From: Methanosphaera stadtmanae
GTDB lineage: Archaea; Methanobacteriota; Methanobacteria; Methanobacteriales; Methanobacteriaceae
Length of the DNA stretch: 51,367 nt
Assembly: GCA_015062825.1 (NCBI GenBank)
Contig: SUTR01000001.1
Span: forward strand, 1-51,367
Reading direction: 5' to 3'
The position numbers and the translations under genes are program-made. Below the pieces are notes generated by a model. The model made no database searches, had not been told where the DNA came from, and saw nothing but the letters and a program-made list of their open reading frames with translations. Positions within the stretch are counted from its first letter, which is position 1. The number at the start of each line of letters is the position of its first letter. This document shows, piece by piece, positions 26,220-35,778 of the stretch.

Positions 26220-27020
26220 ATTAAACATTTAAGTATTGATGAAGAAAAATGCATAGGCTGTGGATTATGTAAGAGTGTATGTATACGGGACAATATTGAA
26301 ATTATTGACAATAAGGCAGTTGATGTTGAAAGTAACTGCTTTGACTGTGGACAATGCAGTACATCATGTCCAGTAGGTGCAATTAGCATAAAAAGATTTG
26401 AAAATCAGGAAAATGAAGTAGAATCATATAATCCTGATGAAATACCTGTTGACTATGATGATATGCTTCAATTTTATAAACAAAGACGTACATGCAGATG
26501 GTTTAAAGATGAAAAAATTGATGAAGAAACATTTGAAAAACTATTGAAAGGAGCATATTACAGTCCTAATAGACAGAACAATCAGGATGTTGAATTTGTA
26601 GTTATAGACAAACAGATGCCAGAGTTTATGCAGTTAATCTATGACATTATAAAAGTTAAGGAAGATGAGCTATTTCGTATAAAACAGTTTGGCCAATATC
26701 TAAGAGATCCAGATCATGATGTTAATCGTCATCCATTACTATGGGAAGGAAAACAGATGCTTTTGGCCTTTTCAGAAAACAAAACTGATGCTACTGTAGC
26801 AATGTGCAGAGTTGAACTATTGGCCTATACTATGGGTCTTGGAGGGTTTTATTCCCTGTTTAGTATGATGAGTGATGAGATTAATCATGAAAAGCTTATG
26901 GAATTTTTCCCAGAAATAGATAAGAATAAGCATATGTATGCATGTTTTATCATAGGCAAACCTCGTATAAAGTATATGCGTACAAGAGCTCATGATAAGA
27001 TAAAATTAACTTACAAGTAA
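26220..27020 (+). CDS. Ferredoxin-nitroreductase fusion protein with ATT start
   Basis: A 266-residue redox protein. Residues 1-60 form a two-cluster ferredoxin domain (CIGCGLCKSVC and CFDCGQCSTSCPVGAI). Residues 80-266 form an FMN nitroreductase domain (RRTCRWFKDEKIDEE, YYSPNRQNNQDVEF, CRVELLAYTMGLGGFYS). This fusion is common in anaerobes and probably reduces flavin-accessible substrates with ferredoxin electrons. Reading only from ATG 26463 would drop the ferredoxin domain. The frame continues upstream to an AGGTGAT site, where the only fitting initiator is ATT 26220. TGA closes the frame just before. Either a rare ATT start or a mutated ATG is implied. Confidence 0.85.
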   Translation: MKHLSIDEEKCIGCGLCKSVCIRDNIEIIDNKAVDVESNCFDCGQCSTSCPVGAISIKRFENQENEVESYNPDEIPVDYDDMLQFYKQRRTCRWFKDEKIDEETFEKLLKGAYYSPNRQNNQDVEFVVIDKQMPEFMQLIYDIIKVKEDELFRIKQFGQYLRDPDHDVNRHPLLWEGKQMLLAFSENKTDATVAMCRVELLAYTMGLGGFYSLFSMMSDEINHEKLMEFFPEIDKNKHMYACFIIGKPRIKYMRTRAHDKIKLTYK

Positions 27021-27059
27021 GTTTAAAAGAAGGTTATGGATGGAAAAAGTATTTATCAT

Positions 27060-27257
27060 CTATAAATGATAGAATACTTCACCATTTTCTTCAGTTTTTT
27101 GGATTTTACCTTGCTGTACTAATTGATCAAGTAATCCTTGTACAACAGCACCTGGTACTGGAATTGGACTTTTTTGTGATACCATATCTGCTATTTGATT
27201 TGCTGATAATCGGCCAGAATCTCCAAGCATTCCAAGAATTGCATTTGCATCTACCAT
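27060..27257 (-). CDS. Small winged-helix-like protein
   Basis: A 65-residue protein (ANAILGMLGDSGRLSANQIAD...VQGLLDQLVQQGKIQKTEENGEVFYHL) with the helix-helix-wing pattern of FeoC-like or MarR-like mini DNA-binding proteins. ATG 27257 is chosen because GGAGGT falls nine bases upstream, inside the longer reading from 27272. Its target is unknown. Confidence 0.7.
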   Translation of the reverse strand: MVDANAILGMLGDSGRLSANQIADMVSQKSPIPVPGAVVQGLLDQLVQQGKIQKTEENGEVFYHL

Positions 27258-27368
27258 ATTATTTACCTCCATTTTATTTTAATTATAATATTATTTGTTT
27301 ATCATAATACTTAAATTATTGAAAGTATTTTATCCATATTTTATTATTTATAAATCAATTATTATAGA

Positions 27369-27683
27369 TTAATCAACATCTTCATCCATTGTCTCAAGAA
27401 GAAAACTAACTGGTCTGAATCCATCATTGCATGATATCATTGCAGATTTTTTATCTTTCATCCATCCATCATAGATATCTTCCCCACCAGAAGATAATGC
27501 CAATACAAAGGGACTTATTGAATCCCATGCGCTTTGACAGAAGTCATCAGGCCTATTCCATCCATTGGCAATATATACTTCCCCTTGCTCTACACTACAT
27601 GGATGTTCTAATGGATTTTCATATTTTTCTATCAAGTCAGTATAACAGGCTTTTCTCATTACCGTAATTTTGACCTTTTTCAT
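27369..27683 (-). CDS. TIGR04076-family protein
   Basis: A 104-residue protein with the family pattern KITVMRKACYTDLI...CSVEQGEVYIANG...FCQSAWDSISPFVLALSSGGED and a closing PVSFLLE. Members are small cytoplasmic proteins of anaerobes with conserved cysteines and no known activity. AAGGTGAT lies five bases upstream of ATG 27683. Confidence 0.8.
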   Translation of the reverse strand: MKKVKITVMRKACYTDLIEKYENPLEHPCSVEQGEVYIANGWNRPDDFCQSAWDSISPFVLALSSGGEDIYDGWMKDKKSAMISCNDGFRPVSFLLETMDEDVD

Positions 27684-27808
27684 TAAATCACCTTATTAGA
27701 ATATTATATCTATTTTAGATAAATAATTAATCATCCAAAAAAAAAGGACTATTTCAGAAAAAATATTTAAAAAAATAAATGTAGGTGGTGATGGAAGGAT
27801 GCATATAG

Positions 27809-28417
27809 TTATGGATTGTATATTACACCATATCCTCCTCTAGGACTATAGTAATAACTATATTTTGAACGTTTATCTTTATGACTGGAACTTCTTGAAT
27901 AGCTATCTTCAATATCCTCTAATGCATATTGCTGTTGTTGCTGCAGGTAATCAGCCCGTTGGGTATCATAGTCATCAAAGTAGCTTTTCTGTTCATTTGT
28001 TAAACGTGAATCTTTAATATCCAGTTTTGGTATTTCAGACCCATCTTTTTTATACATCTCCAGCATTATGCAATCATATGAACGATTTTCTACAATTAAG
28101 CTATGTTTTACATCTATATGCTCAGATAGCTTAAAGCTACCTTCTGTAATATATGCAATGGAACGTACATTTTCTACTGGAAGGTAATATGTTAGTCCAT
28201 CATCTCTGTTTTTTGCATATGCTCCTTTCAATCCACTGTCACCTTCATATTTGGTGGTGTTATGATCATTATATTCAAATATGAATTCATCAGTATAAAA
28301 GTCATGTTTTTCTTCAATTATCCTGTTTTGTTCATCTGTTAATGCAGAACAAACAGTTATTGATGAAAATAGTATTATTAATACTAATATTATAATAGTT
28401 TTTTTAATGTCTTTCAT
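27809..28417 (-). CDS. Secreted protein of unknown function
   Basis: A 202-residue protein with a signal peptide (MKDIKKTIIILVLIILFSS, core to about residue 22, cleavage probably near CSA). The mature part is charged, with a helical QQQQQYALEDIEDSYSRSSSHKDKRSKYSYYY tail rich in Tyr, Ser and Arg ending in a Gly/Tyr motif. ATG 28417 is preferred over 28429 because GGTG lies in front of it. I do not recognise a family. The adjacent aldo-keto reductase gene, 28 bp upstream, may be co-transcribed. Confidence 0.6.
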   Translation of the reverse strand: MKDIKKTIIILVLIILFSSITVCSALTDEQNRIIEEKHDFYTDEFIFEYNDHNTTKYEGDSGLKGAYAKNRDDGLTYYLPVENVRSIAYITEGSFKLSEHIDVKHSLIVENRSYDCIMLEMYKKDGSEIPKLDIKDSRLTNEQKSYFDDYDTQRADYLQQQQQYALEDIEDSYSRSSSHKDKRSKYSYYYSPRGGYGVIYNP

Positions 28418-28445
28418 TACAAACACCATCCTATAAATTTATTTA

Positions 28446-29660
28446 TTACATGAATCTCTTCATTAGTTTCTTTGCAACTGGCACTATAGGACGTAGCAGA
28501 TTTCCATGATAACTTTTATCCACCATCTTCAATAGTTTTGGTATTTCAAGTCTTTGTGGACATTTAGATGTGCATAATCCACAATCTATACATAATGCGC
28601 CATCATGACGCTGTCCAGTAAATCCTAACATATTACCTGCATATTGGATGTATGTATGATGAATTCCATGTGTTTTATCTTCTGGAAAGAGATATTTATC
28701 ATTATATAACTTGAATATGTCTGGTATATTGATTTGTTGTGGACATGGCATACAATAGTTACATGTTGTACATCCTATCTTGTTTATCTCCAATATAACA
28801 TCTTTGACCTGTTCTAACAAGATTTTTTCATCAGAGGTTAGAGGATTTTCTGTAAAGTTATCTGTTATTTCAATATTTTCTTCTAGCATCTCCATAGTAT
28901 TCATACCACTAAGGACACATGTAACCTCCGGTGTATCATATATCCAACTGAGAGCCAAATCCACATTGCTTCTTTGGGTTGTGGATTTATCTATTAAATC
29001 CTGTGCCTGTTTTGGCATTGTACCTGCCAGTAATCCACCCTTTAATGGTTCCATTATAATAACGCCCATATCTTTCTGATGAGCAAGTTTTATACCCCTT
29101 AATCCTGCCTGTAATTGGTTATCCAAATAATTGTACTGTAATAGTGTCATATCCCAATCATAAAGTTCCAATATCTTCTCAAAATCTCCATATGATCCAT
29201 GATATGAAAAACCAAGGTTGATTATTTGTCCATTGGATTTCTTATCTTCTATGAAGTCAAACAATCCCATATCAATTAGGTCTATAATGTCCTGATAACT
29301 AATTACATTATGTATAAAATAGTAATCAATGTAGTCAGTACATAGATTATCCAGTTCCTGCTTAAACATTTTCTCCATATCATCTCTTGAATGTATAGCT
29401 AAACGATTCATTTTAGTTGCAAGATACACATCATTTCTACAGCCACACTTAAGTATAATTTCACCCAATGCCTTTTCATTAGAGCCCATACCATAAAGAA
29501 ATGCTGTATCAAAGTAGTTGATGCCGTTATCGATTGCATAGTTAATTACTTGACTTGCAAGGTCCATATCGATTTTACCATTTTTCTGTATTAATCGCAT
29601 TGCACCAAAACCTAAGAGCGATATTTTATCATCATTCTTTTTAACAGTCCTATATTCCAT
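28446..29660 (-). CDS. Aldo-keto reductase with C-terminal ferredoxin domain
   Basis: A 404-residue redox enzyme. Residues 1-270 are an aldo-keto reductase barrel (LGFGAMRL, YFDTAFLYGMGSNEKALGE with Asp and Tyr of the catalytic set, YIDYYFIHNV, GFSYHG). Residues 280-380 carry Fe-S motifs CTTCNYCMPCPQQINIP and CIDCGLCTSKCPQ. This fusion is frequent in anaerobes and links carbonyl reduction or oxidation to ferredoxin. The substrate is unknown. AGTGAT lies upstream of ATG 29660. Confidence 0.9.
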   Translation of the reverse strand: MEYRTVKKNDDKISLLGFGAMRLIQKNGKIDMDLASQVINYAIDNGINYFDTAFLYGMGSNEKALGEIILKCGCRNDVYLATKMNRLAIHSRDDMEKMFKQELDNLCTDYIDYYFIHNVISYQDIIDLIDMGLFDFIEDKKSNGQIINLGFSYHGSYGDFEKILELYDWDMTLLQYNYLDNQLQAGLRGIKLAHQKDMGVIIMEPLKGGLLAGTMPKQAQDLIDKSTTQRSNVDLALSWIYDTPEVTCVLSGMNTMEMLEENIEITDNFTENPLTSDEKILLEQVKDVILEINKIGCTTCNYCMPCPQQINIPDIFKLYNDKYLFPEDKTHGIHHTYIQYAGNMLGFTGQRHDGALCIDCGLCTSKCPQRLEIPKLLKMVDKSYHGNLLRPIVPVAKKLMKRFM

Positions 29661-29839
29661 TATTTATCACTATATTATAATTATTCACTATCATATATTA
29701 CTTTTTTGACTATATAAACTAATATAACTTAATATTTTATTTCCAAAGTAAAATATTTAAAATAATAGTAACAATATATTATTAATAATTAAAGAATAAT
29801 ATTTAGTCAAAAATTATCTTATTATTAATGGTGAAAATT

Positions 29840-30175
29840 ATGGATGAAAGACCATCAAAACAGTTATTAAAGGCTATTCAAAGAAAATTTCCTAACCTTA
29901 AGTTTACACATGAACAGGAAGAACTTCCACTTCAGTTGGTAGATGAAATATGTAAAGTAGATAAATATGCTTTCCTTGATATTTACAACAGGTTCGTAAC
30001 CGGAATTGAAAGTGAAGATGCAGAAGTATCACCAATCCTTGAGGATACATCAAAAGGTTTAACCTATGATTATGTATTTGTTACAGAAATTTACATTAAA
30101 GTAAATGGTAAAAACATTACATTATACTATTATTTAACACGTAAATCCACTAGAAACATGAAAAAGTGGAAATAA
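29840..30175 (+). CDS. Conserved-looking protein of unknown function
   Basis: A 111-residue protein (DERPSKQLLKAIQRKFPNLKF...LVDEICKVDKYAFLDIYNRF...) with an alpha-helical first half and strand-rich second half. No motif is recognised. ATG 29840 follows GGTGA by five bases. The ATG at 29828 overlaps that binding site. It is the first of three plus-strand genes. Confidence 0.6.
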   Translation: MDERPSKQLLKAIQRKFPNLKFTHEQEELPLQLVDEICKVDKYAFLDIYNRFVTGIESEDAEVSPILEDTSKGLTYDYVFVTEIYIKVNGKNITLYYYLTRKSTRNMKKWK

Positions 30176-30289
30176 CAATATAATAATCTATTTTAATCTA
30201 TTTTTTAACCTTTATATTTTTTTTTAACAAATTTTAAATAACATGAATCCTATAATTAATAAATAAGTATTTTTTAGGACTTATTTATT

Positions 30290-30961
30290 ATGAACATGGA
30301 TTTTTTTACAATACTTGGACAGATAACTGCAATTGTATTAGTTATATTAATTGCTCTCATAGTAATCACATTAATTTTAGGTTTATACTTTAAGAAGAAA
30401 AAGAAATTATTATTTCCTGGTTTATTATTGTTTACTCTTAATTTAACTTATCCTCTCATTAAAAAATTATTCAAACTGTTCCAATTAAATGACTTGCTGA
30501 TAGATGCTATTAGTATTGATTTAAGAAATAGAATTAATCATGATAATTTCATCAAACTTGATGCAAGGGATGTTATAATGGTATTACCTCATTGTCTTAG
30601 AGCACCGGATTGTCCTGCAAAGCTTGGAGAATCAGGACTTGAATGTATATGCTGTGGCAACTGTTCAATTGGAATTATATACAGCATCAGTCAAAGAAAG
30701 GCAATTGACATGTATATTGTACCGGGTTCCACATTTATTAAAAATGTGCTTCGGAAACGTTCATTCAAGGGTGTCATAGGTGTTGCATGTCCTGTTGACT
30801 TAAATCTAGCTATGATGTCACTTGATGATTTTTGTGTACAAGGAGTATATCTTTTAAGGGATGGCTGTATCAATACATTAGTTGATGTGGATGAGGTTAT
30901 TGAATTGATAAATTCCACCAAACCTTATACGGATTATAAGAAAGAAGATTTCATCCAATGA
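30290..30961 (+). CDS. DUF116 family protein
   Basis: A 223-residue protein of the DUF116 family. A hydrophobic segment (about residues 9-34) and a second at 40-56 anchor it in the membrane. The cytoplasmic part carries the family cysteine pattern LPHCLRAPDCPAKLGESGLECICCGNC, predicted to bind Fe-S or zinc, then the conserved GVACPVDLNLAM. Function unknown; the family is widespread in methanogens and other anaerobes. ATG 30296 is a near alternative start. Confidence 0.88.
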   Translation: MNMDFFTILGQITAIVLVILIALIVITLILGLYFKKKKKLLFPGLLLFTLNLTYPLIKKLFKLFQLNDLLIDAISIDLRNRINHDNFIKLDARDVIMVLPHCLRAPDCPAKLGESGLECICCGNCSIGIIYSISQRKAIDMYIVPGSTFIKNVLRKRSFKGVIGVACPVDLNLAMMSLDDFCVQGVYLLRDGCINTLVDVDEVIELINSTKPYTDYKKEDFIQ

Positions 30962-31038
30962 TTAGATAAAACAATAAAAGATAATAATATCCTACAATAT
31001 ACTATATAATATATTTGATAATAGGGAGGATAAAATTC

Positions 31039-31248
31039 ATGGCTAATAGAGTTATTGCTTTTATAGTAGGATTCATATTTTCCGGTCTTGGATATTTATT
31101 TACTGGTGATTACTTCTATGCAATTGGAACATTTGCAGTATGTGTACTGTTAAATCTAACCGGTAATATATATGCACTGATCTTTTCATTGATCTTATGG
31201 ATTTTTGCATTAATTGATGTAGATCGTAGAATTAGAATCACTGCATAA
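31039..31248 (+). CDS. Small two-helix membrane protein
   Basis: A 69-residue membrane protein with hydrophobic segments at about residues 5-20 and 28-60 and a short charged tail (DVDRRIRITA). GGGAGG nine bases upstream fixes ATG 31039; the frame is open from TTG 31015, but that lies upstream of the binding site. It resembles TM2-like small proteins. A terminator-like hairpin follows the stop. Confidence 0.7.
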   Translation: MANRVIAFIVGFIFSGLGYLFTGDYFYAIGTFAVCVLLNLTGNIYALIFSLILWIFALIDVDRRIRITA

Positions 31249-31249
31249 T

Positions 31250-31300
31250 GGCATTAGTTAGGATGAATTTAGTTCATTCATTCAACTATGCCAACTTTTT
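31250..31300 (+). terminator. Hairpin followed by T tract
   Basis: GGCA-TAGTT and AACTA-TGCC arms (31250-31292) enclose an inner GGATGAA/TTCATTC stem, followed by a T-rich tract from 31295. It starts one base after the TAA of the small membrane protein gene. Confidence 0.55.
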
Positions 31301-31505
31301 TATTAGAAATCTTTTTTTTTAACAGGAAATTTATTATCCTATCTTTATTTAACAATTCGATCAAGAAAAATATTAATTTCAATGCAATCTGATATATCCA
31401 AAGTCTAATTTTTAACAAATCCTCAAATATTAAATGGTTATTGGAGTTTAAGAAAAATAATGAGGGGTAAATTAAATAATAATCTTTTTTTTAGTGTATG
31501 ATTAA

Positions 31506-32213
31506 CTATTTATCCTGTTTGAATAAATGATAAATGTACCATATTGACTTTTTATTCATCTTTGATATAGCCCTTTGAGTTGGAATGTTCATTGGACAGA
31601 CATCCTCACAGACTAATGATTTTACGCAATTGTTGTAGAAATGCTTTTTATATATTTGTTTATGTTTTTTTAGCATATCCTCGTTAGTCTCTTGTGCTGT
31701 TATTTTTGAAGATGATACTGGTAGTATTACACCCATGAAGTCCTCTTCAACATTATAATTGGGACATGACTCTAGACAGCATCCACACATCAGACATTGT
31801 GATACTTCATATTCAAATTGTATATTGTCAGGATTGATTTTTGCATCATCATCAAGCCATTGATGTGCCTTTTTCATATTTTCATATAATATGCTTCTAT
31901 CAATGATTAAATCTTTTATTACTGGAAACTTAGTTAACGGCTCTATTGTTATTCTATGAAAATGCTTGGTCATGACCAGTTCATTTAAAAATGTTTTACA
32001 TGCAAGTTTTGGCCATCCATTTATTAGCATTGCACAGCTTCCACATAATCCCTGCAGACAGCTTGATGAGTAATGAATTTTTGTATCATATCTGTAGTTT
32101 ATTTCATCAAGCAGTGCTGTAACTGGAATGTTTAGCTCTCCTGTATATTCAAATTCCCTGACAACATCTTTATCATCTTCAAATGTTTTAATTATGACTT
32201 TTAATGTTTCCAT
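31506..32213 (-). CDS. Fumarate reductase iron-sulfur subunit (TfrB/SdhB-like, no CCG domain)
   Basis: A 235-residue iron-sulfur subunit. A plant-type [2Fe-2S] site (C52, C57, C60, C72 in SSSCLQGLCGSC...AC) is followed by CLMCGCCLESCP and CVKSLVCEDVCP, the usual two further clusters of SdhB/FrdB. In Methanothermobacter, TfrB is about twice as long and ends in an HdrB-like cysteine-rich domain that handles coenzymes M and B. That domain is absent, since the frame stops at 31506. ATG 32213 starts one base after the stop of the flavoprotein gene, so the two are coupled. The electron donor is therefore open. Confidence 0.88.
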   Translation of the reverse strand: METLKVIIKTFEDDKDVVREFEYTGELNIPVTALLDEINYRYDTKIHYSSSCLQGLCGSCAMLINGWPKLACKTFLNELVMTKHFHRITIEPLTKFPVIKDLIIDRSILYENMKKAHQWLDDDAKINPDNIQFEYEVSQCLMCGCCLESCPNYNVEEDFMGVILPVSSSKITAQETNEDMLKKHKQIYKKHFYNNCVKSLVCEDVCPMNIPTQRAISKMNKKSIWYIYHLFKQDK

Positions 32214-32214
32214 A

Positions 32215-33891
32215 TTACCATCCCATCTTTTCATCAGTATCATTAAATGATATTCTGTATTCATTGTTGATTAACTGTATTACTGTTGTCTTCTGATATC
32301 TTTCATCCATTTCTGGATATTCTATTCGTTGATGTGCTCCTCGACTTTCCTTTCTCTCGAGTGCCGATATAATAAATGCCTTTGCAAGTTGTATCAATGA
32401 TTTAATTAATATGTATTCATAGTAGCTTTCATGAGAGTATATTTCCTTTTCCTCAAGTTTTTCTAATTGATTTAATGCTTCTTTTAATGTTGTTTCATCT
32501 CTGTAGATTCCCATTGCTTTATTCATTATATCAGATAATTCCTGTTCTATTTTATATGATGATATATAATCTGATGATTGACTTTTTTTCCAATGATCGT
32601 ATTCAAGTAGTTCATCCTCAAGCAGTGCATTTACTAGTTGATTGGTGTTTTTATTTGGTTCTGGTTGGTTGTTTATTTCTTCTGCTGCTATAAATCCTCC
32701 ATGTATCGCTCCCAACAGTGAATTTCCTCCTAGTCTGTTTGCACCATGGTATTGTACTGAGCATTCTCCGATTGCATATAGGTTTTTGATGCTTGTTTTA
32801 TGTTCATCATCTGTTAATATTCCACCCATAAAGTAATGTATTCCTGGATATACTGGAATTGGCTGTTTTGTCGGATCAAGATTTAGGTATTTGGTACATA
32901 CTTCATAAACTTCATCCAGCTTTACTTTAACTGTTTCTTCCGGTAGAAATGATACATCCAGGTATACATAGTCTTCGGCGTCAATTCCAAGGTTATGTTG
33001 ATTGCATACCTTGTATATGCTACATGATACTACATCCCTTGGCATTAGTGCTCCAAGTTCAGGATACCATTCTTCCATAAAGTACCATTTCTTATCATCA
33101 CGCATTGTATAGAGTCGTCCACCTTCTCCTCTTGCAGCTTCTGTTATCAGCATGTTTTTTACTGGTGTTTTTATAGTGGTTGGATGATACTGTATCATTT
33201 CTAGATTTGCTAGTTTTATCTCTTGTCTGAGAAGTCTTGCTGTTGTACCGGCATCATTTTGTTGTGAACCCGATATTTTTCCAAAAATCCTGTTTGTTCC
33301 ACCTGTTGCTATTACCACACAATCTGATGTAAATGCCTTGATTTCATCGGTTAGTTCATTGATTAATATTACACCATTACATTTATCATCTTCATTTAAT
33401 AATACTGACAAGAATCTCCATCCAATATAACGTTCTATAAGATGTTCCTCTTCATATTTTCTTGCCATTGCATTAATAGCAGTTACAACCTGTTTTCCTG
33501 TTCTTGCTCCGGCATATACAGTTCTTTTCTTTTTTTGTCCACCAAAGTATCTTTGATCTATATTATTATTTTCATCTCGTGTAAAACTGGTTCCTATATT
33601 ACTTAGCCATTCTATTATTGTTGGAGCATCCTGTGTTAATTTCTCTACTGCACTGTGATTGTTTATGTTCTGTCCACCATTTATTGTATCTGTATAATGT
33701 TGACTGGGTGAATCTTCCTGTCCCTTATTATCCAGTGCTGCATTTATTCCACCCATTGCCATTACGGATTGTGACCTTTCAGATGGTGATGGTGAAAATA
33801 GCTTTACATGATTTCCATATTCTGCTAGCTTTACACTGCATGTAAGACCTGCTAATCCTGCTCCTATAACTATAACGTCTTTTGTATCCAT
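32215..33891 (-). CDS. Fumarate reductase flavoprotein subunit (TfrA-like)
   Basis: A 558-residue FAD protein that reduces fumarate to succinate for biosynthesis. The Rossmann motif VIGAGLAG (8-15), substrate residues in QYHPTTIK, ITEAARGEGGRLY (catalytic Arg), PGIHYFMGGI and GANRLGGNSLLGA are all present. The histidine that binds FAD covalently in respiratory enzymes (in SHTVSAQGG) is replaced by Gln41 in RSQSVMAMGG, so FAD is probably non-covalent, as reported for methanogen Tfr. MDTKDV (33891) is taken as the start. The ATG at 33906 gives a five-residue extension. Operon: tfrA then tfrB. Confidence 0.93.
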   Translation of the reverse strand: MDTKDVIVIGAGLAGLTCSVKLAEYGNHVKLFSPSPSERSQSVMAMGGINAALDNKGQEDSPSQHYTDTINGGQNINNHSAVEKLTQDAPTIIEWLSNIGTSFTRDENNNIDQRYFGGQKKKRTVYAGARTGKQVVTAINAMARKYEEEHLIERYIGWRFLSVLLNEDDKCNGVILINELTDEIKAFTSDCVVIATGGTNRIFGKISGSQQNDAGTTARLLRQEIKLANLEMIQYHPTTIKTPVKNMLITEAARGEGGRLYTMRDDKKWYFMEEWYPELGALMPRDVVSCSIYKVCNQHNLGIDAEDYVYLDVSFLPEETVKVKLDEVYEVCTKYLNLDPTKQPIPVYPGIHYFMGGILTDDEHKTSIKNLYAIGECSVQYHGANRLGGNSLLGAIHGGFIAAEEINNQPEPNKNTNQLVNALLEDELLEYDHWKKSQSSDYISSYKIEQELSDIMNKAMGIYRDETTLKEALNQLEKLEEKEIYSHESYYEYILIKSLIQLAKAFIISALERKESRGAHQRIEYPEMDERYQKTTVIQLINNEYRISFNDTDEKMGW

Positions 33892-34176
33892 GTATTCAGA
33901 CCCCATTTAACAAATAATATAATGTTCACCAACTAGTATGATGAAAATTGCAGATAACTATAGTATCCCAAGATTATATTTAAGAGATAATGAAAACTTA
34001 AATCTTAAAATTAAGATAATGTTATTGCCAGAAGTTATAAAATAATATTAACTTGTTTACAATTCATAATTAACTCATAATATTAATGAATATATTTATA
34101 TAATACATAGCTTAAAATTCTTATGATAAAAAAATAAACATTCTATTTAATGTATAAAAAAAGAGATTGTGGGAGT

Positions 34177-35118
34177 TTAAATGTGTGTCAATTCATGTTT
34201 TCTTAGTATTGATGCATTTACCAGATTATCTTCATAGAATATGAATGATCCTGTTATTTGATCATCTTCTAATCTGTAGTCATTAGTATTGTTTTCTTGA
34301 TATTCTTCTATCTTGGATAATCTTATTCTATTTATGAATTCCTCTGATAGTTTTGCAGCATCCACATTATCATCGGCATGTTCATCTTGTTGTGTTATTG
34401 CATCTATTATATAGCTTTCCATATATCTTTGATGGTATTGGGAGTATTTATCTGCATTATATAATAATTCCATTCCTATTACTTGATTGTTGATGATGAT
34501 TATTGATGCATTCTGTTTTTGCTGTAGGGGAAAGTGTTTAAGATAATTATCTATGTCCTTCTCTAGGCTTATAAACGTATCTTGTTGGGCATGTGTACTG
34601 GATTCTATATTTAATGATGCTTGAGTTGATTCTATATCATCCCATACTTGGCTTTGATTTGATATTCTTTGATTTGATGTTCTGAGACTATTGTTTACAC
34701 TTTCCTGTTTTGATCGTCTGACTTTTGATGATGCCATATGATATGAATGTTTAAATGTCTGACTATTATAATTCCATCTTCCTGATTCACTGCAGCTTAC
34801 ATCTATTATCTGCTGACTTTTTGCAGGTATAATCATTGTTGCATTAATGATTCTATTTTGCTTTGCTCCCTTTATTTCTTCACCATCCATCAATAACAGA
34901 GGTGTTACTGCATTGTTTATTACATTTAATTGTCCTACACTTCCATTTTCATCCACTTCTGTGATTTCAACCAGTCCCATACTTAATCCTACATCCAATG
35001 GCATTAAGTCTGGTGGTCTTGTATTAGGTGTGTTCAATCCAATTACTGTCATGTTTTGATATTGTTGAATATCCAGCAATTCTATGGATTCCAAGTTATC
35101 CTCTATTACATTTGTCAT
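34177..35118 (-). CDS. ARPP-1-like domain protein
   Basis: A 313-residue protein. The N-terminal half has the pattern I associate with the ARPP-1 domain: LLLMDGEEIKGAKQNRIINATMIIPAKS followed by IDVSCSESGRWNY. The C-terminal half is polar and helical. The domain is poorly characterised; Aravind and colleagues placed it in predicted prokaryotic conflict or phosphatase-linked systems (from memory). GGTGGGGT lies upstream of ATG 35118, within the longer reading from TTG 35133. The gene begins 21 bp after the HIRAN gene, so the two are probably co-transcribed. The gene product itself has no visible catalytic motif. Confidence 0.75.
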   Translation of the reverse strand: MTNVIEDNLESIELLDIQQYQNMTVIGLNTPNTRPPDLMPLDVGLSMGLVEITEVDENGSVGQLNVINNAVTPLLLMDGEEIKGAKQNRIINATMIIPAKSQQIIDVSCSESGRWNYNSQTFKHSYHMASSKVRRSKQESVNNSLRTSNQRISNQSQVWDDIESTQASLNIESSTHAQQDTFISLEKDIDNYLKHFPLQQKQNASIIIINNQVIGMELLYNADKYSQYHQRYMESYIIDAITQQDEHADDNVDAAKLSEEFINRIRLSKIEEYQENNTNDYRLEDDQITGSFIFYEDNLVNASILRKHELTHI

Positions 35119-35139
35119 AATATACCCCACCAATTCATA

Positions 35140-35490
35140 TTATATATAGTTAATATCACTATCAGGATTATCCTTTTGTTCATCCAATTCCTTTTGGGAT
35201 AATGTTTTTGCAATTACATAATCATCTATTGCAAATTTTACTATTGCATAGTCTTCATCGAGTATCTTATCATATAATCGTCCTGCACTCATTGTACCTT
35301 TGGCAACTGTTTTAACGCTGTTTGATACATATCCGACATCTCCGGCATATCTCATTTGTACCTTGATTGCTTCTTGATCATAGTCATTGTCTGGTTCCTT
35401 TATTAGTTTGAGTATCTTGCCTATTTTGAATGGCTTTATTCCATGATAATGATTTACTCCACTTATTGTAAAATAGCATTCATCATCCAT
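35140..35490 (-). CDS. HIRAN domain protein
   Basis: A stand-alone 116-residue HIRAN domain (FTISGVNHYHG...LIKEPDNDYDQEAIKVQMRYAGDVGYVSNSVKTVAKGT). HIRAN domains recognise single-stranded 3' DNA ends or damaged DNA and are usually fused to helicases or nucleases. GGGGAGG is ten bases before ATG 35490. The TTG at 35499 is too close to it. It precedes the ARPP-1-like gene, suggesting a DNA-damage or conflict-response pair. Confidence 0.88.
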   Translation of the reverse strand: MDDECYFTISGVNHYHGIKPFKIGKILKLIKEPDNDYDQEAIKVQMRYAGDVGYVSNSVKTVAKGTMSAGRLYDKILDEDYAIVKFAIDDYVIAKTLSQKELDEQKDNPDSDINYI

Positions 35491-35778
35491 TGATTTCAAT
35501 CCTCCCCTTAGTTCTTTTTCAAATAATTATTATTTTTTGTTGTAATTCTATGTTTTGGATTTTTAAGTTAATATACTTTAGTTTATTATGATAGAAAGTT
35601 TTATATAATGAATTTTATAAGACCTGTATGTTCAATAGGTCTAATTACACATCTTAATTAAATTATTGATTCAAATAATTATCTTATACGACAAAAAGAT
35701 ATAAGATACAATGAAAGTTATGATGATGTTAAAATAGGAATTTAATAAAAAAAATGGAGGTTAGTAGATGATTAATCA

